Origin: WFQV01 sp964611145
GTDB taxonomy: Bacteria > Bacteroidota > Ignavibacteria > Ignavibacteriales > Melioribacteraceae
DNA length: 14,356 nt
Assembly: GCA_964611145.1 (NCBI GenBank)
Contig: CAZSYM010000047.1
Coordinates: 1-14,356 of the forward strand
Direction: 5' to 3'
Of this stretch, positions 1 to 8,074 are shown piece by piece. Position numbers and translations under genes: made by a program. The notes beneath the pieces are model-generated. The model searched no databases and was not told where the DNA came from. It saw only the letters and a program-made list of their open reading frames with translations. Within the stretch, counting starts at the first letter, position 1, and every line of letters begins with the position of its first letter.

Positions 1-10
1 TTAGATTTTT

Positions 11-60
11 GAAAATTTTTCATTTACAAAATGTGTGGAATTATGCAGAAATTTTTCATT
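11..60 (+). repeat. Direct repeat upstream of the por operon
   Basis: GAAAATTTTTCATT at 11-24 recurs as GAAATTTTTCATT at 48-60, so the shared 12-mer AAATTTTTCATT lies 36 bp apart. Each copy contains a near-palindromic A-tract/T-tract core. The repeat lies just upstream of the candidate por promoter and could be a regulator site or only AT-rich chance similarity. No known regulator is recognised. Confidence 0.35.
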
Positions 61-69
61 ACATCATTC

Positions 70-98
70 TTTACTTCCAAAGCATTTCCAAATACTAT
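70..98 (+). promoter_or_regulatory. Candidate sigma70-like promoter of the por operon
   Basis: A TTTACT box at 70-75 is followed after 17 bp by TACTAT at 93-98. Each matches 4 of 6 positions of the classical consensus. Transcription would begin near 105, leaving a leader of about 24 nt before the porG start. The spacer holds two copies of TTCCAAA (75-81 and 86-92) exactly 11 bp apart, which would lie on the same helix face. Assigned by eye only; AT-rich DNA gives many chance matches. Confidence 0.35.
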
Positions 99-114
99 TC
101 AACACAATTTTAAA

Positions 115-120
115 ACGGAG
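115..120 (+). promoter_or_regulatory. Ribosome binding site of the PorG fusion gene
   Basis: ACGGAG lies 8 nt before the ATG at 129. This supports that ATG as the start and shows that this organism uses Shine-Dalgarno sites. The same motif precedes mreC and rodA. Confidence 0.6.
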
Positions 121-128
121 AAAAAGCC

Positions 129-2402
129 ATGTTAGAGATAAGAGGTCATGCGCGAGGCGGACAAGGAATGGTAACGGCTTTTGAAATTTTAGCCAAGATT
201 TTCGGTTCCGTTGGCGGATATTATGTTCAGGCTTTTCCGGCGTTTGGAGTGGAAAGAACCGGCGCACCCATTCAAGCTTTTCTGAGAGTTTCCAAAAAGC
301 CTATTCTCAATAGAAGCCAAATTTACAACCCGGATTTAATCGTCGTATTCGACGAAAGCCTCCTGGAACAAGTACCGGTCTTCGAGGGATTAAATCCAAA
401 AGGCGCTGTATTACTTAACACTCAAAAATCAATCGATACATTCAAAGACAAAGCCGAACATGTTTTTACTGTTCCCGCCACGAAAATATCTCTCGAAAAA
501 GGTCTGGGAAGTAAATCGTTGCCCATTGTCAATTCGGCAATAATCGGCGCGATACTGAAATTACTCGATACGGACATCGATTTCGGCGTCAAGGTAATTG
601 CGGAAAACGTTCCCGTCAAGCCGAAGGAAAACGGCGAAGCCGCAATAATCGCCAGCCAAAATATAGTGGGATTAAAAGATGATTATACTTTCTTAACCGA
701 TTTACTCAACGACACGGGGGCGGACGAAGAATCGGCGGAAATAGAAATAGAACTCGACAAAGGGATAAATCTCGACGAACTTCCCGAAATTCCTTATTGG
801 TCGCAACCGATGTCAATTAACAAAACCGGAAACTGGCGTGTTCTTACTCCCTCGTATGTTACGAAGGAAGCGCCCTGCTCCGCCAATTGTCCCGCCGGTA
901 CTGACGTGCGGGGTTTTATACGTTTAAGCCACGAAGGGAAATTCCGAGAAGCGTACGAATTGATATTGGAACACAATCCCTTCCCCGCTATCTGCGGAAG
1001 GGTTTGTCCCCATTTCTGCGAACAGAATTGCAACCGCCAGGAATTGGACGAAAGCGTTAATATAGGTGCCGTGGAAAGATTCCTCGGCGATCGAGAAGGC
1101 GATACGAATTACAAGTCCCCCGAAATTTCGCGGAAAGAAAGAATTGCCGTAATCGGTTCGGGACCCGCGGGACTTACCGCCGCTTTGCGCCTCAGATTAA
1201 AAGGATACGATACAACCGTTTTCGAGGCTCTCCCCAAAGCCGGTGGAATGATGAGAACAGGTATCCCGAAATTCAGATTGCCCGACGACGTGTTGGACCG
1301 CGAAATTTCACGAATAGAAAAAGCGGGTGTAAAGATTATATTAAATAAAAAGGTAACCGTCAAGGAATTGGAAAACGATTACGATGCCGTCGTGGTTGCC
1401 GTGGGTTCGCACATCGGCGCTCAAATGGGTATCCCGAACGAGGATTTGGCTTTTGAAGGAATCGATTTCCTCCGCAACTTCAAACTTGACGGACAAAATT
1501 ACGGAATAAGCAAGGGCGACGAAGTGGCGATAATAGGCGGTGGAAACACGGCGATAGATGTTTCCCGAACCGTGCTACGACTCGGTGCCAAACCAGTGAT
1601 TTACTATCGCAGAACGCACAAGGAAATGCCCGCTATTGCGCACGAGGTGGAGGAAGCATTGGCGGAAGGGGTAAAAATAGAATTTCTCACCACTCCCGTT
1701 GCTTTCAATAAACTTTCGGAAAACGAAATTGAAATCACAATGATAAAAATGGAACTGGGCGAACCGGACGAAAGCGGCAGAAGGAGACCCATACCCATTC
1801 CAAATTCCGAATATAAAATCACAGTGAACAAAGTGATAGAAGCAATCGGGCAAAAATACGATGCTTCCGTTTTCGATGGCGAAAGAATTCCCGCCGCACA
1901 GGGCAAAACGGATTATCCGACAAAAATTCCCGTCTTCCTGGCGGGAGATATGGCATGGGGCGGAACCGTCGTGGAAGCAATAGGAAGCGGGAATAAAGTA
2001 GCGGAAGAAATAGATGCGTTCTTTAATAATCGTCCTTACAGCCACGAAGAAACGAAAGAACAAATTGTAATTCCCAAGGATTTGAACTTCGCTTATTACA
2101 TGCCCACACCCCGTTACCATAATAAATTCAAGCATGAAGAAGACTTTTATCAAAACTTCGAAGAAGTGGTTCAAGGTTTAACGGAAGAAGAAATCATAAA
2201 AGAAACCGACCGTTGTATGCACTGTGGCGAATGCTTCAGTTGCGGAAATTGTTACAATTACTGTCCCGACGCCGCCATTCACATTGACGATGACGGACGG
2301 TTAAGAATAGATTATGACTATTGCAAAGGTTGTGGCATCTGTGTTCAGGAATGCCCGTGCTCCGCAATGGAATTCAAATTGAGCGAGGTGGAATATGAAT
2401 AA
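129..2402 (+). CDS. PorG-GltD-PorD fusion: 2-oxoacid:acceptor oxidoreductase gamma subunit with FAD/NAD(P)H and ferredoxin domains
   Basis: A 757-residue, three-module electron-transfer subunit of a pyruvate-type oxidoreductase. Residues 1-190 are a PorG gamma domain (GHARGGQGMVTA near the N-terminus). An acidic linker follows. Residues 235-680 resemble the glutamate synthase small subunit GltD: N-terminal iron-sulfur cysteines C250, C254, C289, C293, C297 and C301; an FAD-binding GSGPAG at 343-348; a second Rossmann motif GGGNTA from 470; the RR pair at 494-495, where this family contacts the NADP 2'-phosphate; and the AGDM flavin motif at 605. The C-terminus is a PorD-like two-cluster ferredoxin (C696, C699, C702, C705, C708, C712; C732, C735, C738, C742, C744). 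I infer that electrons from pyruvate oxidation can reach NADP directly, or run the reverse way. The frame is continuous. The gene overlaps porA by 8 nt. Domain calls are firm; the acceptor and direction are inferred. Confidence 0.93.
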   Translation: MLEIRGHARGGQGMVTAFEILAKIFGSVGGYYVQAFPAFGVERTGAPIQAFLRVSKKPILNRSQIYNPDLIVVFDESLLEQVPVFEGLNPKGAVLLNTQKSIDTFKDKAEHVFTVPATKISLEKGLGSKSLPIVNSAIIGAILKLLDTDIDFGVKVIAENVPVKPKENGEAAIIASQNIVGLKDDYTFLTDLLNDTGADEESAEIEIELDKGINLDELPEIPYWSQPMSINKTGNWRVLTPSYVTKEAPCSANCPAGTDVRGFIRLSHEGKFREAYELILEHNPFPAICGRVCPHFCEQNCNRQELDESVNIGAVERFLGDREGDTNYKSPEISRKERIAVIGSGPAGLTAALRLRLKGYDTTVFEALPKAGGMMRTGIPKFRLPDDVLDREISRIEKAGVKIILNKKVTVKELENDYDAVVVAVGSHIGAQMGIPNEDLAFEGIDFLRNFKLDGQNYGISKGDEVAIIGGGNTAIDVSRTVLRLGAKPVIYYRRTHKEMPAIAHEVEEALAEGVKIEFLTTPVAFNKLSENEIEITMIKMELGEPDESGRRRPIPIPNSEYKITVNKVIEAIGQKYDASVFDGERIPAAQGKTDYPTKIPVFLAGDMAWGGTVVEAIGSGNKVAEEIDAFFNNRPYSHEETKEQIVIPKDLNFAYYMPTPRYHNKFKHEEDFYQNFEEVVQGLTEEEIIKETDRCMHCGECFSCGNCYNYCPDAAIHIDDDGRLRIDYDYCKGCGICVQECPCSAMEFKLSEVEYE

Positions 2403-3591
2403 TACAACATTCAAAAACGAGACAGTCGAAGAAAAAGTTTATCCGCGGCACCATCAAAAAATTCTGAAGGGGAATTACGCCGCGGCGGAAGGAGCGAAAC
2501 TTGCCCGCGTGGGATTTATTCCCGCGTATCCGATCACTCCTCAAACCACAATCGTCGAGGAACTCTCGAACAAGGTTGCGACAAAGGAGTTGGATGCGAC
2601 TTACATCAATATGGACAGCGAACATTCCGTATTTGCAGCGGCAATGGGAGCCGCACTTGCAGGTGAGCGCGTCTTTACGGCAACAAGCGGACAGGGACTT
2701 TTTTACGCTCACGAAGTCCTTCACGCAATAGCACATTTTCGCTTGCCAATCGTAATTTGTAACGTGGGACGTCCTTCAATCCCATGGAATATTTGGTCGG
2801 ACCAAACGGACTCCTTCGCTCAAAGAGATACCGGCTGGGTACAATTTTACGGGGAAAGCTCTCAGGAAGTATTGGACACTATCATTCAATCCTATATTAT
2901 CTCCGAGGAACTCGACTTGCCCGTAATGGTTGTCCTGGACGCATTTTATCAAAGTCATACCAGCGAAAACGTTTGGGTACCGGAACAAAGCCTTGTGGAT
3001 GAATTTCTCCCTCCCAAAAAATTAAAAGGTAGCGAAATCGATGCCGTGCATCCAAAAGCTTACGGCGGACTCGTTCCTCCCGAACATTACGGGACATTTA
3101 ATTATCGGTATTGGCGCGATATAAACAAAGTGGAGGATTTGGCGAATAAGGTCGGAAAGGATTTCGGAGAACACTTTGGCCGTCACTATTCCGTAGTGGA
3201 AGCATACAATATCACTCCCGAAACGGAGATGGTTTTGGTTACGGTGTCCAGCATTACCTCCACCGTACGGGGCGTTTTACACAAGTATCCGAAAGTCGGC
3301 TTACTTAAACTCCGTCTTATAAAACCTTTCCCCAAGAAATCCGTTTTGGAAGCGTTATCACCCTTGAAAGATGAAACGAAAATAGTAACCGTCGAAAGGA
3401 ACTTTTTGGGTGATAACGAAGGCGCCTTAATGCATGAAATGAAACGCGCTCTTTACGGAGAAAGAAATTTTAGAATGTTCGATGTTTATACCGGTCTGGG
3501 TGGGAAAGACGTTCCACCGTTAACAATCGAAAGAATTATCCTAAAAACGGAAAAAGCTCCCAAAGATGTAACTTGGATTGATTTGGAATAG
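2395..3591 (+). CDS. porA: 2-oxoacid (pyruvate):acceptor oxidoreductase alpha subunit
   Basis: A 398-residue alpha subunit of the pyruvate:ferredoxin oxidoreductase family. It pairs with the TPP-binding beta subunit for CoA-dependent oxidative decarboxylation of pyruvate in the cytoplasm. The N-terminal pyrimidine-binding domain is marked by GNYAAAEGAKLA and the substrate-loop motif YPITPQT, whose Thr contacts the carboxylate in known enzymes. The GQGLFYAHEVLH region follows, and the C-terminal part (from about residue 270) is the family's domain II with LLKLRLIKPFP and VERNFLG. YPITPQT is typical of pyruvate rather than branched-chain 2-oxoacid enzymes, so pyruvate is likely but not proven. 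The start overlaps the end of the porG fusion by 8 nt and has a GAGGTGG Shine-Dalgarno at 2385-2391, pointing to translational coupling and equal production. Confidence 0.95.
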   Translation: MNNTTFKNETVEEKVYPRHHQKILKGNYAAAEGAKLARVGFIPAYPITPQTTIVEELSNKVATKELDATYINMDSEHSVFAAAMGAALAGERVFTATSGQGLFYAHEVLHAIAHFRLPIVICNVGRPSIPWNIWSDQTDSFAQRDTGWVQFYGESSQEVLDTIIQSYIISEELDLPVMVVLDAFYQSHTSENVWVPEQSLVDEFLPPKKLKGSEIDAVHPKAYGGLVPPEHYGTFNYRYWRDINKVEDLANKVGKDFGEHFGRHYSVVEAYNITPETEMVLVTVSSITSTVRGVLHKYPKVGLLKLRLIKPFPKKSVLEALSPLKDETKIVTVERNFLGDNEGALMHEMKRALYGERNFRMFDVYTGLGGKDVPPLTIERIILKTEKAPKDVTWIDLE

Positions 3592-3617
3592 AATTTAAAA
3601 ATAAGACGAGGTAGAAA

Positions 3618-4526
3618 ATGCAACCAGCAATGGAATTCTTAATAAAGGACGAAAAAGTTTACTCGGGCGGTTTAAGTTGCCGCGGATGCGGTTGGGCTTT
3701 ATTGGTAAGACATTTAGCCAGCATTCTCGGCGAAAATACCGTTTACGTAGTTCCCGCTTCATGTTTTTCAATAATAGCCGGTCCTTACCCGCTCAACGAA
3801 ATAAAAGGAAGCGTTGTGCATACCGTTTTTGCTGCGGCGCCCGCAACCGCTACGGGAATCCGCGCCGCATTGGATAGGAAAGGGAAAAAAGACGCAACGG
3901 TAGCGATACTCGCTGGCGACGGAGGAACTTTCGATATAGGTTTTCAGGCTCTTTCCGGTGCCGCCTCCCGTAACGAAAATCTCCTTTACATTTGCAACAA
4001 TAACGGTGCATACATGAACACGGGAATACAAACAAGTACGGCGACTCCTTACGGTGCGGTAACCACTACGAACCCGCAGGCAAATTACAAAAAAACCTTC
4101 CCGAAAGATTTAATGGGAATCGTCGCCGCTCACAATATCCCCTATGCCGCAACATGCTCCTTGGCTTTTATAGAGGATTTCAGACGCAAAATCCAGAAAG
4201 CAAAAGAAACCGAAGGCTTCCGTTTGCTAATGATTGACGGACCTTGCCCGCCGGGACATAAAACCGACCCGGCACAATCAATCACAATTGCAAGACTTGC
4301 CGTGGAAACAAGACTTTTCCCCCTTTTCGAAGTTGAACATCAAAAGTTCAGAATCAATTACATCCCGAAAGAAAAAGTGCCCGTAGAACGCTGTCTTGAA
4401 AAACAAGGGCGCTTCCGACATTTGTTCAAAGACGACTCGGGAAAAGCATTGCAAGACATTCAGGACTATGTGGATGATTATTGGAACCGCTTGTTAAATC
4501 TTGAAAAATTAAGTTACGAAGAATAA
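3618..4526 (+). CDS. porB: 2-oxoacid (pyruvate):acceptor oxidoreductase beta subunit (TPP-binding)
   Basis: A 302-residue beta subunit that binds thiamine diphosphate and the iron-sulfur cluster nearest the active site. The TPP-Mg motif begins with GDGG at 100-103 and ends at NNN 127-129 before GAYMNTG. Four cysteines fit the proximal [4Fe-4S] ligands: C21 and C24 (CRGC), C49 exactly 25 residues after C24, and C180 (ATCS). This spacing matches the known single-chain enzyme. The usual archaeal form of the motif, as I recall it, reads NEAYMNTG; here the Glu is Gly, a minor difference. The ATG at 3618 has a GAGGT site at 3608-3612. The gene is 26 nt after porA and is the last gene of the operon, followed by a clear terminator. 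Catalytic assignment is firm; pyruvate as substrate is inferred. Confidence 0.95.
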   Translation: MQPAMEFLIKDEKVYSGGLSCRGCGWALLVRHLASILGENTVYVVPASCFSIIAGPYPLNEIKGSVVHTVFAAAPATATGIRAALDRKGKKDATVAILAGDGGTFDIGFQALSGAASRNENLLYICNNNGAYMNTGIQTSTATPYGAVTTTNPQANYKKTFPKDLMGIVAAHNIPYAATCSLAFIEDFRRKIQKAKETEGFRLLMIDGPCPPGHKTDPAQSITIARLAVETRLFPLFEVEHQKFRINYIPKEKVPVERCLEKQGRFRHLFKDDSGKALQDIQDYVDDYWNRLLNLEKLSYEE

Positions 4527-4531
4527 ACTCT

Positions 4532-4565
4532 TTCTCCCCGTATTGCAAATGCGGGGAGAATTTTT
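4532..4565 (+). terminator. Rho-independent terminator of the por operon
   Basis: TTCTCCCCG (4532-4540) pairs perfectly with CGGGGAGAA (4552-4560). The inner TATT/AATG bases extend the stem to 13 bp with one G-T wobble and a 3-nt loop. TTTTT follows at 4561-4565. The hairpin sits 5 nt after the porB stop, between converging operons. The T-run is only on the por side, so it should mainly stop por transcription; in the rodA direction the stem is followed by AGAGTTT, a poor tract. Confidence 0.88.
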
Positions 4566-4585
4566 CCAAATTGTACTTTTAAACT

Positions 4586-5815
4586 TTATACGCGTTCCTT
4601 CCTTGCTCGGTAAAAACTCATCGCTATGCCGATAGCAATCATATTCGCCAGGAGCGAACTTCCTCCGTAGCTTAAAAACGGCAAGGGAATTCCGATAACG
4701 GGAGCAATACCGATATTCATCCCCACATTAATTGCAAAATGAACAAAAAACATCGTGAGTATGCCGATTGTTACCAAGCCGTCGAACTTGTTTTTGGAAG
4801 CAACGGCAATCTTTAACAGCCTAATGAAAAGAGTGGAAAAGAGAATAACAACAATAATGCTACCGATAAAACCGAATTCCTCGCCTATTACACAATAAAT
4901 AAAATCCGTCCATTGCTCCGGTATGAACCGCAATTGAGTTTGATTGCCGTGCAAAAACCCCTTGCCAAAGAATCCGCCCGAGCCAATTGCAACTTTCGCT
5001 TGCAGGGCATTGTAGCCATATCCCAGAGGGTCCACGGAAGGATTAATAAAGGTTTTAATCCGCATCTGTTGATGAGGCTTCAAAAGGCGGAAGAAATAAT
5101 CAAAGAAAAACGCCGAAGCAAGATTAAGAATGAAAACCGAAGCACTCGTGAAAAGATTCTTCTTGAAATAAAATAACCCCAAAAGCACCATTACCAATGC
5201 AAGCGCCAATGCGGAGAAACCGAACAGAGAGGAGAATATCACCACGGCGGGCGAAAGAACAACAAATAACTGAAACAAATCCATTCCAGCCCAAAAAATT
5301 ATTGCAAGGGTCATAACTCCAAAAACGATAGCGGTTCCTAAGTCGGGTTGCAACATAATCAATAAAACAGGCAACAATCCTATCCCCAATGCAACGGAAA
5401 TGCCTTTAAGAGAATTTACATCCGTCCCTTCCCTACTTAGCCAATTGGCAAGCATAAGAATGACAGCAAGTTTCGTAAACTCCGAGGGCTGAAAACCGAA
5501 GGGACCTATTATCAACCAGCTTTGAGCGCCGTAAATCTTTCTTCCCGCCACCACGACAAAAATCAACAATAACAATGCAAAAATATAGGCGGGAATAGAC
5601 AAAAGTCTGAGAATACGAGGAGGAAGCAGATAAAAAATAAAAAAGAATATCAAAGAGACAAAAAGCCACGTCAATTGCTTTTGAAAATTCCCCGATGCCG
5701 TAGGATGGTTATACGTAGAGCTATAAATGGCGATAAGCCCTATTATCGCCAATAAAATCATGCTTCCGAAAAGGGTGAAATCGAATTTATCTTTAATATT
5801 ATAATTAATTTTCAC
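4586..5815 (-). CDS. rodA: Rod shape-determining protein RodA, peptidoglycan glycosyltransferase
   Basis: A polytopic SEDS-family membrane protein, about 409 residues, that polymerises lipid II glycan strands during cell elongation with PBP2. Visible motifs are QPDLGTAIV in the middle, the YGYNALQAKVAIGSGGFFGKG loop followed by FIPEQWTDFIY (its Asp matches the essential catalytic Asp of RodA), GEEFGFIG, and the C-terminal FLSYGGSSLL. Hydrophobic segments fill the rest, consistent with about ten membrane helices. The longest frame opens with GTG at 5824, but the only good Shine-Dalgarno, ACGGAGG (5825-5831), abuts that codon. I prefer the GTG at 5815, which lies 8 nt past GGAGG. It is the last gene of the mre operon, overlapping the end of mrdA, and ends facing porB. 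No strong terminator on its own side is seen. Confidence 0.95.
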   Translation of the reverse strand: MKINYNIKDKFDFTLFGSMILLAIIGLIAIYSSTYNHPTASGNFQKQLTWLFVSLIFFFIFYLLPPRILRLLSIPAYIFALLLLIFVVVAGRKIYGAQSWLIIGPFGFQPSEFTKLAVILMLANWLSREGTDVNSLKGISVALGIGLLPVLLIMLQPDLGTAIVFGVMTLAIIFWAGMDLFQLFVVLSPAVVIFSSLFGFSALALALVMVLLGLFYFKKNLFTSASVFILNLASAFFFDYFFRLLKPHQQMRIKTFINPSVDPLGYGYNALQAKVAIGSGGFFGKGFLHGNQTQLRFIPEQWTDFIYCVIGEEFGFIGSIIVVILFSTLFIRLLKIAVASKNKFDGLVTIGILTMFFVHFAINVGMNIGIAPVIGIPLPFLSYGGSSLLANMIAIGIAMSFYRARKERV

Positions 5816-7595
5816 CGCTTTCACCTCCGTTTACAACTTCATGCGGTTTGTATCGCAAATAAGCCATAATCACTTTTTGTGCGATAGGTGCGGCATAAGT
5901 TGAGCCATAGCCAACATTTTCCACCAAAACCGAAACGGCTATTTGTGGATTTTCGTAGGGAGCAAAAGCAATAAAAATGGCATGGTCTTTCCCGTGCGGA
6001 TTTTGAACCGTTCCGGTCTTACCGGCAATTTTCAAATCGGGCAGAGCGATATTTGTTGCCGTCCCTTCTCGATTGACAACATCGAACATGCCTTTCCGCA
6101 CAAGAGCCATGTTCCTTTCGGAAACACTTACCCTCAGTGTATCGTACGTCAAAATTTTAATCGAAGAATCGGTAGGACTCTTTAATGCATACACAAAATG
6201 AGGTTTTACAGTCTCGCCTTTGTTTGCGAGGAGAGCGCAATACTGCGCAAGTTGCAAAGGCGTAACACTAATCTCTCCTTGTCCTATGGCAAGACTTAAA
6301 AGCACTCCCCTGCTCCATCTATGACGTCCGTAAATTCTGTCGTAATACTTTGTATCCGGTATCAATCCCGCGGCTTCCTCGTAAATATCTATTCCCGTTT
6401 TCTTACCAAAGCCGAACATTCTTGCATAACGCGCCAACCGTTCCAATCCGAGCCGTTGAATATAAGTATAAAAAAACGTGTTGCACGATTTTTCAATTGC
6501 CTCCTCTACGTTAACACGCCCATGCACATGAGTACACTTAAAAAATCTATTCCCGAACTGCAAACCGCCACCGCAATTAACAATATTATGACGATTTATT
6601 ATTCCTTCCTGCAAAAAAGCCAGAGCCACAAGCATTTTAAAAGTGGAACCCGGCGAGTGCACAGACATGGAAGCACGATTAAACAAGGGTTTATTCTCAT
6701 CATTATTTAATGAATCCAAAACATCGGACGGGGTAACCGAAGCGAATTTTGACAAATCGTATTCAGGCGAACTGACAAAAGCGATAACCCCGCCGGTTTT
6801 GGGATTCAACGCAACCACCGCTCCTCTCTTCCCACGCAGTAAGTTTTCCGCCACGTGTTGAGTTTTCTTGTCAATCGTTAGCAATAAATCGTAACCCTTT
6901 CGGGGAGGTAAATCCTCCTTGCCGTTTTTATAGGGACGAATCATTTTCCCTTTCGCGTCCACAACCACGTAGCGATAACCTTTTCGACCACGCAGGAATT
7001 TTTCATAAGAACGCTCCAATCCCACCACACCTATAAAATCCCCGGCTTCGTAAATGCCCTTGTATTTTTTTAAAAGTCGAAGGGAAATCTCGTTGGTATA
7101 GCCGAACATATGCGAACCCACAACTCCAAAGGAATAATCTCTCTGATATTCCACAGCGTAAGTTAATCCCGGAAGTGCGGTAACATTTTCCTCGTACCAA
7201 GCGATTACATTTAAGGGAACATCCTTTTTAATCCTAACGGGGAAATAGCGGGAATAATTTCTTTTTCTTTTTAATATTCTTTTAACATAGCCTTCGGGAA
7301 CTCCTAAAACTTTTTCGACGAGAGGATTTTTGCTCCAATCATAATCATGAGGGATAATTTCCATCGTAAAGGAAGGCTTATTGCTAACCAGCAAGGAGCC
7401 TTCGGAATCAAAGAAAACACCGCGGGGAGCGGGCACTTCAATTTTTTTTATAAAGTTTCTTTCCGCTCTTTGACGGAATCGGGAAGGTTCCAGTACTTGC
7501 AAGGAGAAAAGTTTAAAAGAAACAAGCGCCACAAAGCCCATTATTATTGCGAAAAAAATTCTTCGCCGCGTGGAAATGTCGATTTCCTCTTTCAT
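5805..7595 (-). CDS. mrdA: Penicillin-binding protein 2, elongasome peptidoglycan transpeptidase
   Basis: A 596-residue class B penicillin-binding protein that cross-links peptidoglycan in the periplasm with RodA. It has a short cytoplasmic N-terminus, one membrane anchor at about residues 12-32, and a pedestal/dimerisation domain starting with the typical APRGVFFDSEG. The C-terminal transpeptidase domain has the three active-site motifs: STFK with nucleophile S317 and K320, SCN at 370-372, and KTG at 526-528. The motifs, length and neighbours fit PBP2 (MrdA) rather than the division enzyme PBP3. The start ATG overlaps the mreD stop as ATGA (7592-7595), and its 3' end carries the rodA Shine-Dalgarno, so translation along the operon is probably coupled. 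Confidence 0.96.
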   Translation of the reverse strand: MKEEIDISTRRRIFFAIIMGFVALVSFKLFSLQVLEPSRFRQRAERNFIKKIEVPAPRGVFFDSEGSLLVSNKPSFTMEIIPHDYDWSKNPLVEKVLGVPEGYVKRILKRKRNYSRYFPVRIKKDVPLNVIAWYEENVTALPGLTYAVEYQRDYSFGVVGSHMFGYTNEISLRLLKKYKGIYEAGDFIGVVGLERSYEKFLRGRKGYRYVVVDAKGKMIRPYKNGKEDLPPRKGYDLLLTIDKKTQHVAENLLRGKRGAVVALNPKTGGVIAFVSSPEYDLSKFASVTPSDVLDSLNNDENKPLFNRASMSVHSPGSTFKMLVALAFLQEGIINRHNIVNCGGGLQFGNRFFKCTHVHGRVNVEEAIEKSCNTFFYTYIQRLGLERLARYARMFGFGKKTGIDIYEEAAGLIPDTKYYDRIYGRHRWSRGVLLSLAIGQGEISVTPLQLAQYCALLANKGETVKPHFVYALKSPTDSSIKILTYDTLRVSVSERNMALVRKGMFDVVNREGTATNIALPDLKIAGKTGTVQNPHGKDHAIFIAFAPYENPQIAVSVLVENVGYGSTYAAPIAQKVIMAYLRYKPHEVVNGGESGEN

Positions 7596-8074
7596 CTCAG
7601 CGTGTCCTTCGGTTTTAGAAAAAGAACAGGTAAGCCGAAAATCATCGTGTAAAAAGCGGGCAAAAGTCCGTTAACAAAAAACAGAGTGAGAAAATTGGAG
7701 CTTACATCGGAATAGACCAACAACGCATAAGCAAAAGAAGAGAAAGTACCCGCCAGCAAAAGGATAAAAAGGAAATTAAAAGAGTAAAGATTCGAATAAT
7801 CGTCTTCCCTATAATAATATCCCGCTATGAAACCGCCCAGAGTAAAAGCAAACATGGAACTTCCGATTAATCCGCCGGAAAGAATATCGAAAAGGAATCC
7901 TAACAAAAAGCCCAGCAAAGCGCCGAAAATCTTTCCCTCTCGAACACCATAAAAGACAACAATGATAAGAATCAGGTTCGGATAAATATTCCCAAAAGAA
8001 ATAAGAGGGATAAGGGCAACTTGCACAACTCCCAAAAAGAAAAACAACAAGACCGGCACAGTAAATTTTTTCAT
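7592..8074 (-). CDS. mreD: Rod shape-determining protein MreD
   Basis: A 160-residue, very hydrophobic inner-membrane protein with about five predicted helices and no catalytic motif. MreD is poorly conserved in sequence. The call rests on size, membrane character (for example the GALLGFLLGFLFDILSGGL stretch, a form common in the family) and its place between mreC and mrdA. In known systems it joins MreC to link the MreB filament to PBP2 and RodA. Its ATG overlaps the mreC stop (ATGA at 8071-8074), and its stop overlaps the mrdA start in the same way. GGAAAG just upstream is a weak ribosome site, consistent with coupling to mreC. Confidence 0.9.
   Translation of the reverse strand: MKKFTVPVLLFFFLGVVQVALIPLISFGNIYPNLILIIVVFYGVREGKIFGALLGFLLGFLFDILSGGLIGSSMFAFTLGGFIAGYYYREDDYSNLYSFNFLFILLLAGTFSSFAYALLVYSDVSSNFLTLFFVNGLLPAFYTMIFGLPVLFLKPKDTLR

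Noticed and set aside
1575..2174. 199-codon open frame on the minus strand opposite the porG fusion
   Set aside because: It lies wholly inside a gene with clear domains. The translation is rich in Phe, Cys and His with no recognisable motif, typical of an antisense shadow.
129..2402. Possibility that the porG fusion is an assembly or frameshift artefact joining separate genes
   Set aside because: The frame is continuous through two linkers, there is no sign of internal starts with good ribosome sites at the domain edges, and all cofactor motifs are intact.
6321..6710. 129-codon plus-strand open frame opposite mrdA
   Set aside because: It is antisense to the transpeptidase domain, with no ribosome site and no motif.
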